From Candolleomyces eurysporus (taxonomy: Eukaryota > Basidiomycota > Agaricomycetes > Agaricales > Psathyrellaceae), in NCBI GenBank assembly GCA_027579435.1, contig JANBPK010001223.1, positions 1 through 62,519 of the forward strand: DNA of 62,519 bases, written 5' to 3'. Numbering within the stretch: position 1 is the stretch's first letter; each line of letters starts with the position of its first letter. Shown piece after piece: positions 1-8,822 of the stretch. A program made the position numbers and the translations under genes. The notes beneath the pieces are model-generated. The model was not told the origin of the DNA, did not search any database, and worked only from the letters and a program-made list of their open reading frames with translations.

Positions 1-265
1 TTTTTCTTTTTTATTTCCTTTGTCCTGGCTCTCCATCAACTGTTTGTTATGCATTTCTCTTTTTTTCTTCTAATTCTTTTTTTTTATCCTCTCCCTTTTC
101 CTCCTATTCCTTTTTTTCCTTTGTATTCTCTCTGTTCTCACTTTATGTTGACTGTTTGTTCTGTGTTCCCTCCCTCCTTACAACAACTCCAGGGTCAGAT
201 CAAGCATATTGACCTTGTTTTAGGNCACATTCTTGTATTTTGGTCATATAAGAAATTCCAATGAC
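1..265. other. Pyrimidine-rich stretch, no gene seen
   Basis: The stretch is dominated by T and C runs and holds no convincing coding or repeat signal. It lies downstream of the minus-strand relic at 270-1430 and may be part of its 3' flank. Confidence 0.4.
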
Positions 266-269
266 TTTT

Positions 270-1430
270 GCATATAGCCCAAGAATCACAAGCTTGCAGA
301 GTGTTGGTGGATCATGTGATGCATTCCAAAGAATTCTGTTCTATATGGCTCCAGTGGTGCTTATCCTTCTTCTCCTTTACAAATTTCAAGAACTTTTTGA
401 AATTATCCAGATTCACAATAAGAGCAATTGCTGCATCACAGTATAATCCAAATCTAGTCAGAAAATGTGAAAGCACATTCTACTTCCTCTTTGCCACCAC
501 CAGTGGAAGACATCATAATGTCCCTTTTTGTTCAGCTTGTTGTTGAATATTGCACCAGCAATTTGGGCACATTTAATGCCACCACAGTCATTTCAAAGCA
601 CGAGCCTATACCTCATTTTCAATGTCACCTTTAGTAGTGATTTCTGCTAAAACAGGTGCATTGTCACAATTAGCCAGAAGAATGGGCTAAGGTTTTGACT
701 CATGTTCCTGGTACCACTCTACCATGGATGTGTACCCTCCATGCACAGTATAAGAGTCTTTGTGACAGCCACACCCAGCCCAAAAGAAAAGTGTCAGAAC
801 TAGTTTCTCATCATTAGACATCAATTCCAGTTATTTTTGATTTTTTTTTCCAAGTCAACAATAATGCCCTCAGGCTTTTTGGCATTGTGTTCAGCCTGCT
901 CAGTCTTTGAGAGTTTTTGCCATGCTTTCTGGCCACCCAATTGCTTTACCATGTGTGGCAACAGTTTCTCTTAATCACATTCTACAACTTGTTTTGTACC
1001 AAAGATTTGATGAACTGCATTCTTTTTTTTTCTGTTTTGAAGCCTCAACATCCTTTTTCTCCTTTGAGTGATGATCAGTATGCATGCCAGTCAGCATGAC
1101 AAAGATATCAACAAGATGAAGTGGGTCATGTCTAGCATGGTTGCCAAATGGGCTTTGGTTGAACAGGTCACAGATGTTACCAAGTACAAGATCATAGTCA
1201 ATAGACTCTGCACTGGAGCCATCCATTGATGGCATTATTCCAAGAAAGCAAGTTTTATGACCAACTTCACCGGTTGTATAGTCCTCAGCTTTGAAATTGG
1301 GATGCCTAGAGTTGTAGTCAATGGCTCGATGCTCAGTTCCATCAGCACTGAAGGTAAAGGCTAGTGATTGTAAGACATCTTGGGAGCTATGCATAAAAAA
1401 ACAAAAGAACATACCTTGTGTTTGAGACAA
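270..1430 (-). pseudogene. Relic of a multicopy agaricomycete protein family (GCGCHKD-type)
   Basis: Minus-strand translation gives, in order, an N-terminal block with SADGTEHRAIDYNSRH (about 1300-1350), a block reading AGCGCHKDSYTVHGGY then LLANCDNAPVL (about 650-790), and a C-terminal block reading IKCAQIAGAI then FGLYCDAAIA (about 400-600). These match, from memory, a lineage-expanded agaricomycete family of unknown function that is repeated like a transposon gene. Several stops and frameshifts separate the blocks, so this copy is dead. A second partial copy lies at 16150-16440. Function is unknown; a transposon-borne origin is inferred only from copy number and context. Confidence 0.5.
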
Positions 1431-1435
1431 CTTAT

Positions 1436-1682
1436 TGTTAGAAGGAAGTGACTTTGTGACTGCACTCCTTCATGGTGTGAGTTGGTTTTATTTATTTTAT
1501 CATATCTAATTGTTATTGCATCACATGACTGTGTATAGCTTATTTAAACCATAGATTTCTGTCCTGGAGTCCCTTAGTTTAGTACTCTGACTTGAGGACT
1601 TCAGGTAAGTTGTATTTCTGCTTTAATAACATTAAGTTCAGTACTAACTTCAGTCCCCTGCCTCTAGTTATCACTTTTAACA
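1436..1682 (+). repeat. LTR of copia family 1 (LTR1), plus orientation
   Basis: A 247-bp unit starts TGTTAGAAGG and ends TTTTAACA, with TG...CA termini. It aligns along its length with the inverted copy at 3398-3666. A primer-binding site follows at 1684, so this was a 5' LTR. It contains an intron-like segment at 1605-1653 (GTAAGT, TACTAAC, TTCAG). The flanking 5-mers (cttat and agtta) do not match, so no target-site duplication is visible. Confidence 0.8.
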
Positions 1683-1683
1683 A

Positions 1684-1695
1684 GTTATGAGCCCC
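1684..1695 (+). promoter_or_regulatory. Half-tRNA primer-binding site of copia LTR1
   Basis: GTTATGAGCCCC follows the LTR after one base. It is complementary to the anticodon arm of initiator tRNA-Met (GGGGCTCATAAC), the priming site used by Drosophila copia-like elements that prime from a 5' half-tRNA. The identical motif follows the LTR2 copies at 4048 and 13861. Confidence 0.65.
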
Positions 1696-2583
1696 AGCCT
1701 TTGACGAGTTCCTCAAGTTCATTTATTTCTGTGCTCACCCACTGCGTACATGGCTCTCCTTTGTTCCCCAACAACTTGCGCCTCTAAGCCTTCCGGTTCT
1801 CCCGTAATTTTTTTCTCCATCTCCGCACTCGCTTTCACTGCCAGCGCATCGATGTTTCGCCCGGTCATTCAGAGGCCAGCGATTCGTCACTGCCCCGCTT
1901 TCAGCTGCTTCCGCTTGCCAGCAAACCCTCAGGATGGTTCAAAGACTCTGGCTGCAACATTGTCATCTTCTTAGGGTGAAACAGCAGAAGACAATGCCGC
2001 TGTCTCACAAGCTTCTGTGCCACTCCCAGTGATATTGAAACTAAATTTCACAAATCCACTGTATTTTCTTTTTCTTACCTGCCATTTGCTTATTGTATTC
2101 TAATTTTTACTAGGAGCACTGGAAGGCTCCTACCACCATGCCCAGGGTCCAACCAAGGTGCAGCTAGAGCATCGTCGGATGCCTCAGGTATTGGCGCTCT
2201 AAATCTGTCACTGGCTACAACAGGCAGCGCTGTGACTTTTCAGGTCAAACCCACAGGAGAGTTTGCTAACCCGCAGACTCCAGAGCCAATCAATGACACC
2301 ACCAACAGCAGTGGGGCTTTCAGCCATCATGGGAGGGTAAACCATCCCCAAGCCACCAACCAGCCAGCAATGCCGACAGCAGCTCTGTGTTCAATCCCAG
2401 CATTGCACCTGCCACTCCTGTAGCCTGGCCAGAACCAGCATCCTCTCTCTTTAAATTCAATCACTCGAGCACAGCTCCATGGTATGTGAATAATCTTCAT
2501 TATTTGAACCATACTTATGTTATTGTGATAGGAATCTATTTGGTTGTGAATATGCCAGCAAGCTGTCACATCCCCCTACCGAA
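1696..2583. other. Copia leader remnant and unassigned sequence
   Basis: The first 250 bases resemble the leader that follows other copia primer sites (C/T-rich, with TTCGCC and CGCTTTC motifs). After about 1970 nothing is recognisable. No gag frame is present, so the LTR1 element starting at 1436 is truncated here. Confidence 0.4.
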
Positions 2584-2655
2584 TGTTTGAACAGCAAGGG
2601 AGTCAACTGGAGTCTGACAGTCAGGGAACTGATCTGGGGGATTCCAGGATGATTT
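2584..2655 (-). repeat. LTR2 3'-end fragment
   Basis: A minus-strand fragment ends TTGCTGTTCAAACA and carries the CCTGGAATCC...CAGACTCCAG hairpin region of LTR2. It lacks the 53-nt intron-like segment found in the copy at 13877-14311, and the join reads GACTCCAG/TTGACT, exactly the expected spliced junction. Confidence 0.7.
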
Positions 2656-2689
2656 GTTTTTTTTGAAGTCCTATTTGTATTCCAGAGCG

Positions 2690-3397
2690 CATAGGCAGGC
2701 CGGTCGCTATCTACGAATACATGTAAACAACATTAAGGAAAGAAAAGGGCATGACGCAGTCGCTGGGCGAAATGTGATCCCTGCCCAAGGCCAGGGTTTG
2801 GGTACGCACTCGCCACAATTATTAGGCTCGTGCAGATGCAGTGTAGGTCTGGGCACTCAGAGGCCCCGTCCCACACCCCGCCCGTTCGCCACGCCCTCCC
2901 TCCATTTGGGTCATGACAGAGCAGTGTCCGGGTGGTCCTTCTCAGCCTAAGCCTTACGGTGCCTCCCTTCCCCTGCAGCAGAACCCACACGTGTTCGGGT
3001 TCCGCTCCGCCCCTCAGGGCATCGGGTGAAAGTCGGGGCTNGGGCCTGTGACCCGCACCCCCTGGTTTTAGCTGCGTCGATACCAAAGGGAGGGGAGGTT
3101 GAGGTGGGAAGCCAATAAGCTCGTTCAGGAGCTTCGGAGAGTGTCGCCTGGTGGCCATGTCTGGGCACCTGGTCAATATGTGATCGTGTGATTGCCTTTC
3201 GGCGCCGCACGTGCACGCGTGGTCCTCCTAGATGTTGAATTGACGAGAGTATTCGCCGATGGGTGCATGGTTGAGGATCGCCCTGCACATCCGTGTGCAT
3301 AACAGCGTACCCTCTCCCACTGATCTCAGCCACGATCTGCCATTGGCGTATGTGGGCGCTATGTCCGTCCCCTTCAACTCGTGCATCACGAGGAATT
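2690..3397 (-). mobile_element. Non-LTR retrotransposon (LINE) 3' fragment, copy A
   Basis: It matches, on the opposite strand, the plus-strand copy at 11641-12465 from the polyprotein C-terminus to the 3' end near GGCCGGTCGCTATCTACG. The encoded tail has a Cys/His cluster (CTCGAE... DHI) typical of the end of LINE ORF2 after RNase H, and the frame is broken by stops here. Solo LTR1 inserted at 3398, and LINE sequence resumes for only about eight bases at 3667-3674 before LTR2 starts. Confidence 0.6.
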
Positions 3398-3666
3398 TGT
3401 TAAAACTGATAACTGGAGGCAGGGGACTGGAGTCCTCAAGTCAGAGTACTGAACTCGATATCATTAAAGCGGAAATACAACTTACCTGGAGTCCTCAAGT
3501 CAGAGTACTGAACTAAGGGACTCCAGGATCGGAATCTACAGTTTAAATAAGCTCTACACAGTCATGTGATGAGATAATGATTAGATAGTGATAAGATATG
3601 ATAAAACCAGATAAAAGCAAATCAAACCATGTAGGAGTGCAGTCACAAAGTCACTTCCTTCTAACA
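3398..3666 (-). repeat. Solo LTR1 with perfect 5-bp target duplication
   Basis: This complete 269-bp LTR1 is in minus orientation with TGTTA...TAACA termini. It is flanked on both sides by gaatt (3393-3397 and 3667-3671), the 5-bp target-site duplication expected of LTR elements. Joining the flanks recreates the LINE sequence aggaattggg seen in copy B near 11820. It therefore inserted into the LINE relic and later lost its internal region by LTR-LTR recombination. The intron-like segment is at 3427-3485. Confidence 0.9.
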
Positions 3667-3674
3667 GAATTGGG

Positions 3675-4046
3675 TGTTGAAAGTATGTGACCAGTTTGAC
3701 TCACCTCTTATTTCGCTTTTCTTGTTTTCCTTATCTTATCTCTTGCCTCATCTTATCGGTCTCTCTATTCCCTTATCTTTGGTTTTATCTCATCTTTGAC
3801 TTCTTATCATTCCGGACTCTTTTCCATGTTCTCGGCAATTGCTCCCATGCCCAGAACATGTTCTCAATTGCTTCCACTTAGTTACTCCGAGGTTTTAGCT
3901 ATTTCCTTCCGATATTCCGGTTTTCCATTATTCCGGTCCATGTGATTATTGTTTTAGGTTATATATATAGCCCTGTATCGTCCTGGAGTCCCCCAGATCA
4001 GTTCCCTGACTGTCGGACTCCAGTTGACTGCCTTGCTGTTCAAACA
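3675..4046 (+). repeat. LTR2 (5' LTR), plus orientation, lacking the intron-like segment
   Basis: A 372-bp unit runs from TGTTGAAAGT to GTTCAAACA. It contains TATATATATAG as a likely TATA box near 3960 and the inverted repeat CCTGGAGTCC. Its sister at 13877-14311 is 435 bp, and the largest difference is a 53-nt segment absent here. A primer-binding site follows immediately. Confidence 0.85.
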
Positions 4047-4047
4047 A

Positions 4048-4062
4048 GTTATGAGCCCCGCG
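4048..4062 (+). promoter_or_regulatory. Half-tRNA(iMet) primer-binding site
   Basis: GTTATGAGCCCCGCG lies one base after LTR2 and complements the initiator tRNA-Met anticodon stem-loop (CGCGGGGCTCATAAC). This is half-tRNA priming as in copia-type elements. Confidence 0.7.
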
Positions 4063-4921
4063 TTTTAACGGTTTCCGACGTCTCGTTTTCGCTGCTCTCG
4101 TCTACACCGCGCCCGCTACGCCCTCACCGCGATTCACGCGAACCCGCCGACTGGTTCCCTCGCAAATCGCCCATCTTTTCGAACGCTCCGTTCATCGCTT
4201 TCCAGCGCGCCCGTCGTTTTCCGCGTACGCCCGCGCCTACGGCACCGTTTCTTTCCNNGCCTGCGCCCACNGNCTNTTTNGCNTGGCATCCNTTGNATCN
4301 CGTGAGGAGGAGGTNTNGCGTGCGCTCAGNGTCNCGATATCGTGCGTTTCACNCTTCGATTTTTCCATCCCCTGGGCGCGCTCGTCGTCGTTTTCGCTGT
4401 TGAGCGCTCCCTTTCACTCCGACGCCTCTCCGCTTTCACCCATATCACCCCCGGAGATTCTTCCGCGTTTACCCTCACTTCCATCATCCTGCGCTTTTCC
4501 GTTCCCGCATTATTCCGCTCGATTCCGCTCGATTCCGCCCGACTCCGCTCGATTCCGCTCAGAGTGTTCCAGAGCGCTCCGCATCATCTGCCGCTTCCTT
4601 GTCCCCCTTCCTTACCATACCTTTCGTTGTTTCGCCTCCCTGACGTCGCTCCCCTACCCTACATATTCCTCCACTCCCGTGCTCTCATCTCTTCTTCCTC
4701 GCCGTCATTCTCAAAGCTCAATGGGTCGAACTATGCGACCTGGGCTGGTGATATGGAGGCCTGGCTCAAGTCCCAGGGCCTCTGGCGCCTTGTCAGTGGT
4801 ACTAGCAAGCGCCCTGCGCTTGAGGGTATTGAGCTTGAGGGTATTGAGGCTGATGGTAAATCTCAGGATGAGTGGGATGCGAAGAGCGATAAGGCTGCCG
4901 GTTGGCTCTGGCTCATGCTCG
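4063..4921 (+). pseudogene. Copia family 2 leader and truncated gag
   Basis: A GC-rich leader (4063 to about 4690) contains a cluster of N bases at 4257-4354, probably unresolved differences between repeat copies. It is followed by gag reading SSSSPSFSKLNGSNYATWAG and WLKSQGLW. Relative to the sister gag at 13244 the start codon is ATC instead of ATG. The frame stops abruptly at 4921, inside WLWLML, where an LTR1 end begins, so only about 75 gag residues remain. The unit 3675-4921 is an inverted repeat of 13021-14311. Confidence 0.75.
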
Positions 4922-5074
4922 TGTTAAAACTGATAACTGGAGGCAGGGGACTGGAGTCCTCAAGTCAGAATACTGAACTAGATATCATCAAAGCGAAAAT
5001 ACAACTTACCTGGAGTCCTCAAGTCAGAGTACTGAACTAAGGGACTCCAGGATTGGAATCTACAGAGGTGTTCC
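4922..5074 (-). repeat. LTR1 3' portion (end of copia element 1)
   Basis: These 153 bases equal the last part of LTR1, from CTGTAGATTCC to TTTTAACA in minus sense, including the 59-nt intron-like segment at 4951-5009. The 5' part of this LTR and the end of pol are deleted at the 5074/5075 junction. The left flank (gctcg) differs from the right flank of the element (agatc), so its two ends come from different insertions. Confidence 0.75.
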
Positions 5075-8000
5075 GACTGGGTTGCACTCAGCCATGGAGT
5101 AGCGCTCAAGCATGTCAATGATGTACTGGTGCTGGGAGAGGGAAATCGAGCGATTGGCACGGTTGCGGACGACTTCAACACCGAGGAGGAACTTGGTTTC
5201 ACCCAAGTCTCACAGCTTGAAGTGTTTGGAAAGGTCCAGGACGGTCTGATCGAGTAGGGCAGTGTTCTTGGAGGCAAGGGTGATGTCGTCAATGTAGACA
5301 GGCATGATGATGCGTACCTCGCCCTTGGCATAGATGTAGACCGACCGATCTGACTGCAAATGTGTGAAACCGAGCTCGAGAAGCACAGAGTGCAGCTGCT
5401 TATTCCATCGCCTGGCTGCTTGCTTGAGTCCGTAGAGCGATTTCTTGAGTCGGCACACTACGTTGGGACCGCCTTCATGGAATCCCTCGGGCTGACGCAT
5501 GTAGATGACTTCCTCCAAGTCCCCATCCGTGAAAGCAGCGGAAATATCCACAGAGCGAAGCTCCATGTCCTCAATGCCTGCAGCAGCAAGAGTAGTGCGC
5601 AGAGTCGCAGCACGGAATGTGGGGGAATAGGTGTCGTCATAGTCAATGCCAGGACGCTGTGAGCAACCTTTCGCAACAACTCTACCCTTGTAACGCTCAA
5701 CATCACCCGTGGACGTCCGTTTGGTCTTGAAGACCCAACCAGATGGAATAGCCTTCTCCCCGGGAGGCAACTCAACAAGCTCCCAAGTCCCATTGGCAAT
5801 GAGTGTGAGGATCTCGTCTGCAGCTGCTGCTTCCCAATGCTGCGCTTGAGGCGAAGCCATAGCCTGCTTGAACGTCCTTGGATCACCACCGACTTGAGCT
5901 GCGTGGACCTCTGCATAACCACCAAGGTCGTTGTCACTGTCATCACTGTCTGCGATTGCGGGAGATGGATCTCTTGGTTCCCAGTTGTTGACAGGAGGTG
6001 GGACCAGTTGGGGAGCAGGCGCAGGCTCTGGCAGTACAACTGGAGCAGCAGGAGGGGGCGAAGCAGGAATGGTATCTGGCGTAAGAGATGGAGCACGCTG
6101 AGGACGCTCGTATGGACGCGGAGCAGGTCTAGGTACCTTCCACCACTCCCCTGGCTTCTTCACCTCGCGCTGGGATTGCCTAAGAATGGCTGGAGGCGCA
6201 GGGGGCACTAAAGGCGCAGGAGGCTGTGGAGCAGCTGGAGGAACAGCTGGAGGTGGAGGAGGCAAGTCCAAGAATGGAGCTGGAGCTGGCGAAGCGGCCG
6301 GAGAAGGAGGGTTTGAGCTCGCTACTGGAGGTGTTGGGAGAGTGTTAAGACGTGATAGAAGCGTCTGGGAAGTGCCAGAGTCTTCCGGAGCAATGGGTAA
6401 AGAGATAGAGTTGGAGGGAGCCGGCTGTGAGGCTGGAGTCTCCAAGAGCTGGAGTTGAGCACTAGGTGTTGTTTCCTTTGTAGAGAGGCCGGGGAACACG
6501 CGCTCGTCGAACTCTGCGCACTCGGATATGATGAACTGCTGGGTGACCGGATTGTAGAAGGTCCAGGCACTGTAGTCAGGCGGGTACCCAACAAAGATGC
6601 ACTTTTGCATGTGCGACTCCAGCTTCTTGCGCTTGTCCCGCTGTACGAAGACATAGGCAGTACACCCAAACACTCTGAAGCGACTGAGGTCAGGCTTCCT
6701 GCTGAACCACGCCTCGAACGGAGTCTTGTCTGGCAGTGAGGCAGTGGGGAGGCAGTTCCAGACCTTGACCTGCGTGGCAAGACATCTCCCCCAGAAGCGG
6801 ACAGGAAGGTTGGCCTGTGCTAGCATTGCTGTGACGTCCTCCAGCATAGTCCGGTTAGCGCGCTCTGCATCACCGTTCTGCTGAGGTCGATTCCGGGCTG
6901 TGTGAGTGCGTAGAATCCCCGAATCGTCGCAGAAGCTGTTGAACTCCTTGGACATGTACTCCCCGCCCTTGTCGTCATGTAAAGCCTTGATCTTCCGACC
7001 CAACTGGTTCTCAGCAAGCGCTTTGAACAGCTTGAATGCGTTGAATGTGTCGCTCTTCCTCCTGAGGAGCACCACAACCCGGTAGTGTGTATGGTCGTCG
7101 ATGAACACGCACCAATAGCGGTATCCTTCCGGGGTAGAAACAGAAAGAGGGCCGCAGAGGTCGCTGTGAATGAGGTCAAGCGGGGCAGACGCGCGATGGC
7201 CAGTAGAGGGGAAGGGAGAAGAGTGCATCTTTCCAGCGAGGCACGGCTCGCAAATGGGATCGCGCTTGACAGACGACGAGAGGGTAATGCCAGTGGCTAG
7301 ACCATTCGAGATGAGCTTCTGAATGTCTGCTGAGTTGTGGTGACAAAGGCGTTCATGCCAGAGCTGGAGGTCGAGTGGGCGCGTTGTGATTGCGCAGGCA
7401 GCTTCGGAAGCGGGTATAGTCGTCCCGTCGATGTAGGCAGCGTTGTTGGGCGTGATTCGAGCTCGGAAAAGCGTCACTGAGTTGCGCATGAAGTGCATGA
7501 AGACGGAATCAACATGAAATTCGAAACCGCAGCACCGTGTAAGGTATAGACAAGAGAGGAGGTTGCTACGAAGCTGCGGAACGTGTAAAACGCGTGTAAG
7601 CTCTACAGAGCGCACTGACTTNCCCCCCAATCACCGGGTCAATGACCACAGAACCAATCCCAGCTGAATGAATGAAACTTCCATCTGCTAACTCGACTGG
7701 AACGCGGTATGGGCGGTAGTTGCGCATCCAGTGGCAGTGAGGCGTCATTGTTGAAGTGCAGCCTGTGTCTGCGTTCCAGCGGAAGTCAGCGTGGGGTTGG
7801 ATGAGGGAAGAAGGATCACNGAGATCCGNAAACAGCACTTGCATTCCCTGCGAATTCTGCAGCTGGGACGGTGGCAGCAGTCTCTTGCGCCTTCTTGGCG
7901 CCCTGGCGTTGCTTCCAGGTCCCTCCCGATGCGGCCTGCTTGCGAGCGTTCTCCTGAGCGCGGGCGAAGGTGCGGCAGGTCGATTGCGCGTGACCAGGAC

Positions 8001-8751
8001 GGGAGCAGAAGTCGCATTGAAGCGGGGCGGAAGCGGCGGCCATAGCAGCGACAGAAACAGCGTCAGCAGCGCGACGACGGCGCTGAATCTCTTCTGTGAG
8101 GAACACTTGTTGAACTGTGTCCTTGTCGAGCTTGTCCATGAGCAGGAGCGATGAGACGAAGTGGCTGTACTCATCGGGGAGAGCGCGGATGAGTACCATG
8201 GATGTGAGCTCCCTATCCAAGGCCTTGAGGTCGAAGTCCTTGGGCCTGAGGGACTGACAGAGCTTCATGGACTCGTCCACTCGGTTGATGAGGGACTGCA
8301 GGGACTCGTCATCGCTCTTCCGAATGGAAAACAAGTCGTCGTAGGCGTTGAAGCGGCTCCCAGCCTTCTTCTGACGGTATGTCGACTCCAGCGTGGTCCA
8401 CATCGCGCACGGATCGTCCTTGCACCCATCTACAAGCGTCTTCTGGTCCTGGTCAAGCATCAACCAGATCCAACCAGCAGCCTTGTCGCTTTTGGCGTCC
8501 CAAGCATCCTGCAGCTCGAGGGTTTTCGCCTCACGGAGCTCGGTCTCAGCAGCAGCAGTGGCGGAAGTGGTGGTGGAGTCAGAGGGAGGATTATCGTTGC
8601 TGGCAGAGGGCGGTTTGAGCTCGGGGCGCTTCTGGGAACCGGAAACGATGCGCCAGAGGCCCTGGGACTTGAGCCAGGCCTCCATATCGCCGGACCAGGT
8701 AGTGTAGTTGGTAGACATGAGGCGCGCGAAAGAAGGGGACGACGACGACAT
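5075..8751 (-). CDS. Ty1/copia gag-pol polyprotein, element 1 (almost open, 3'-truncated)
   Basis: It encodes one Gag-Pol polyprotein for reverse transcription and integration. The ATG at 8751 opens gag (MSSSSPSFARL), with a CCHC knuckle CDFCSRPGHAQSTC. The protease has WNADTGCT. The integrase has an HHCC-like zinc region (LWHERLCHH...CEPC) and a core with HSDLCGP, HDDKGGEY and GDAERANR (D, D, E). A proline-rich linker follows, then reverse transcriptase with SGWVFK, AFTDGDL, SLYGLKQA and the catalytic VYIDDI. Single Ns at 7622 and near 7820-7830 break the frame; the first lies in a G run and reads well if omitted. One true in-frame TGA sits just after KHFKL (about 5207; CGA to TGA would explain it). 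RNase H is deleted at 5075. The sequence suggests recent activity. Confidence 0.9.
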
Positions 8752-8761
8752 TGTGGGACGA

Positions 8762-8822
8762 ACCAGATAAAAGCGAATCAAACCATGTAGGAGTGCAGTC
8801 ACAAAGTCACTTCCTTCTAACA
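8762..8822 (-). repeat. LTR1 5' stub of copia element 1
   Basis: Only the first 60 or so bases of LTR1 (TGTTAGAAGG onward) are left before the sequence jumps to the last bases before the gag ATG. The rest of the LTR, the primer site and the leader are deleted. On its other side the stub abuts element 2 inside the RNase H domain after MKHLDL. Confidence 0.75.

Noticed and set aside
4342..5040. Long plus-strand open frame over the copia leader, gag and LTR
   Set aside because: It fuses an untranslated leader, a truncated gag and an inverted LTR end. Only the gag part is real, and its start codon is mutated.
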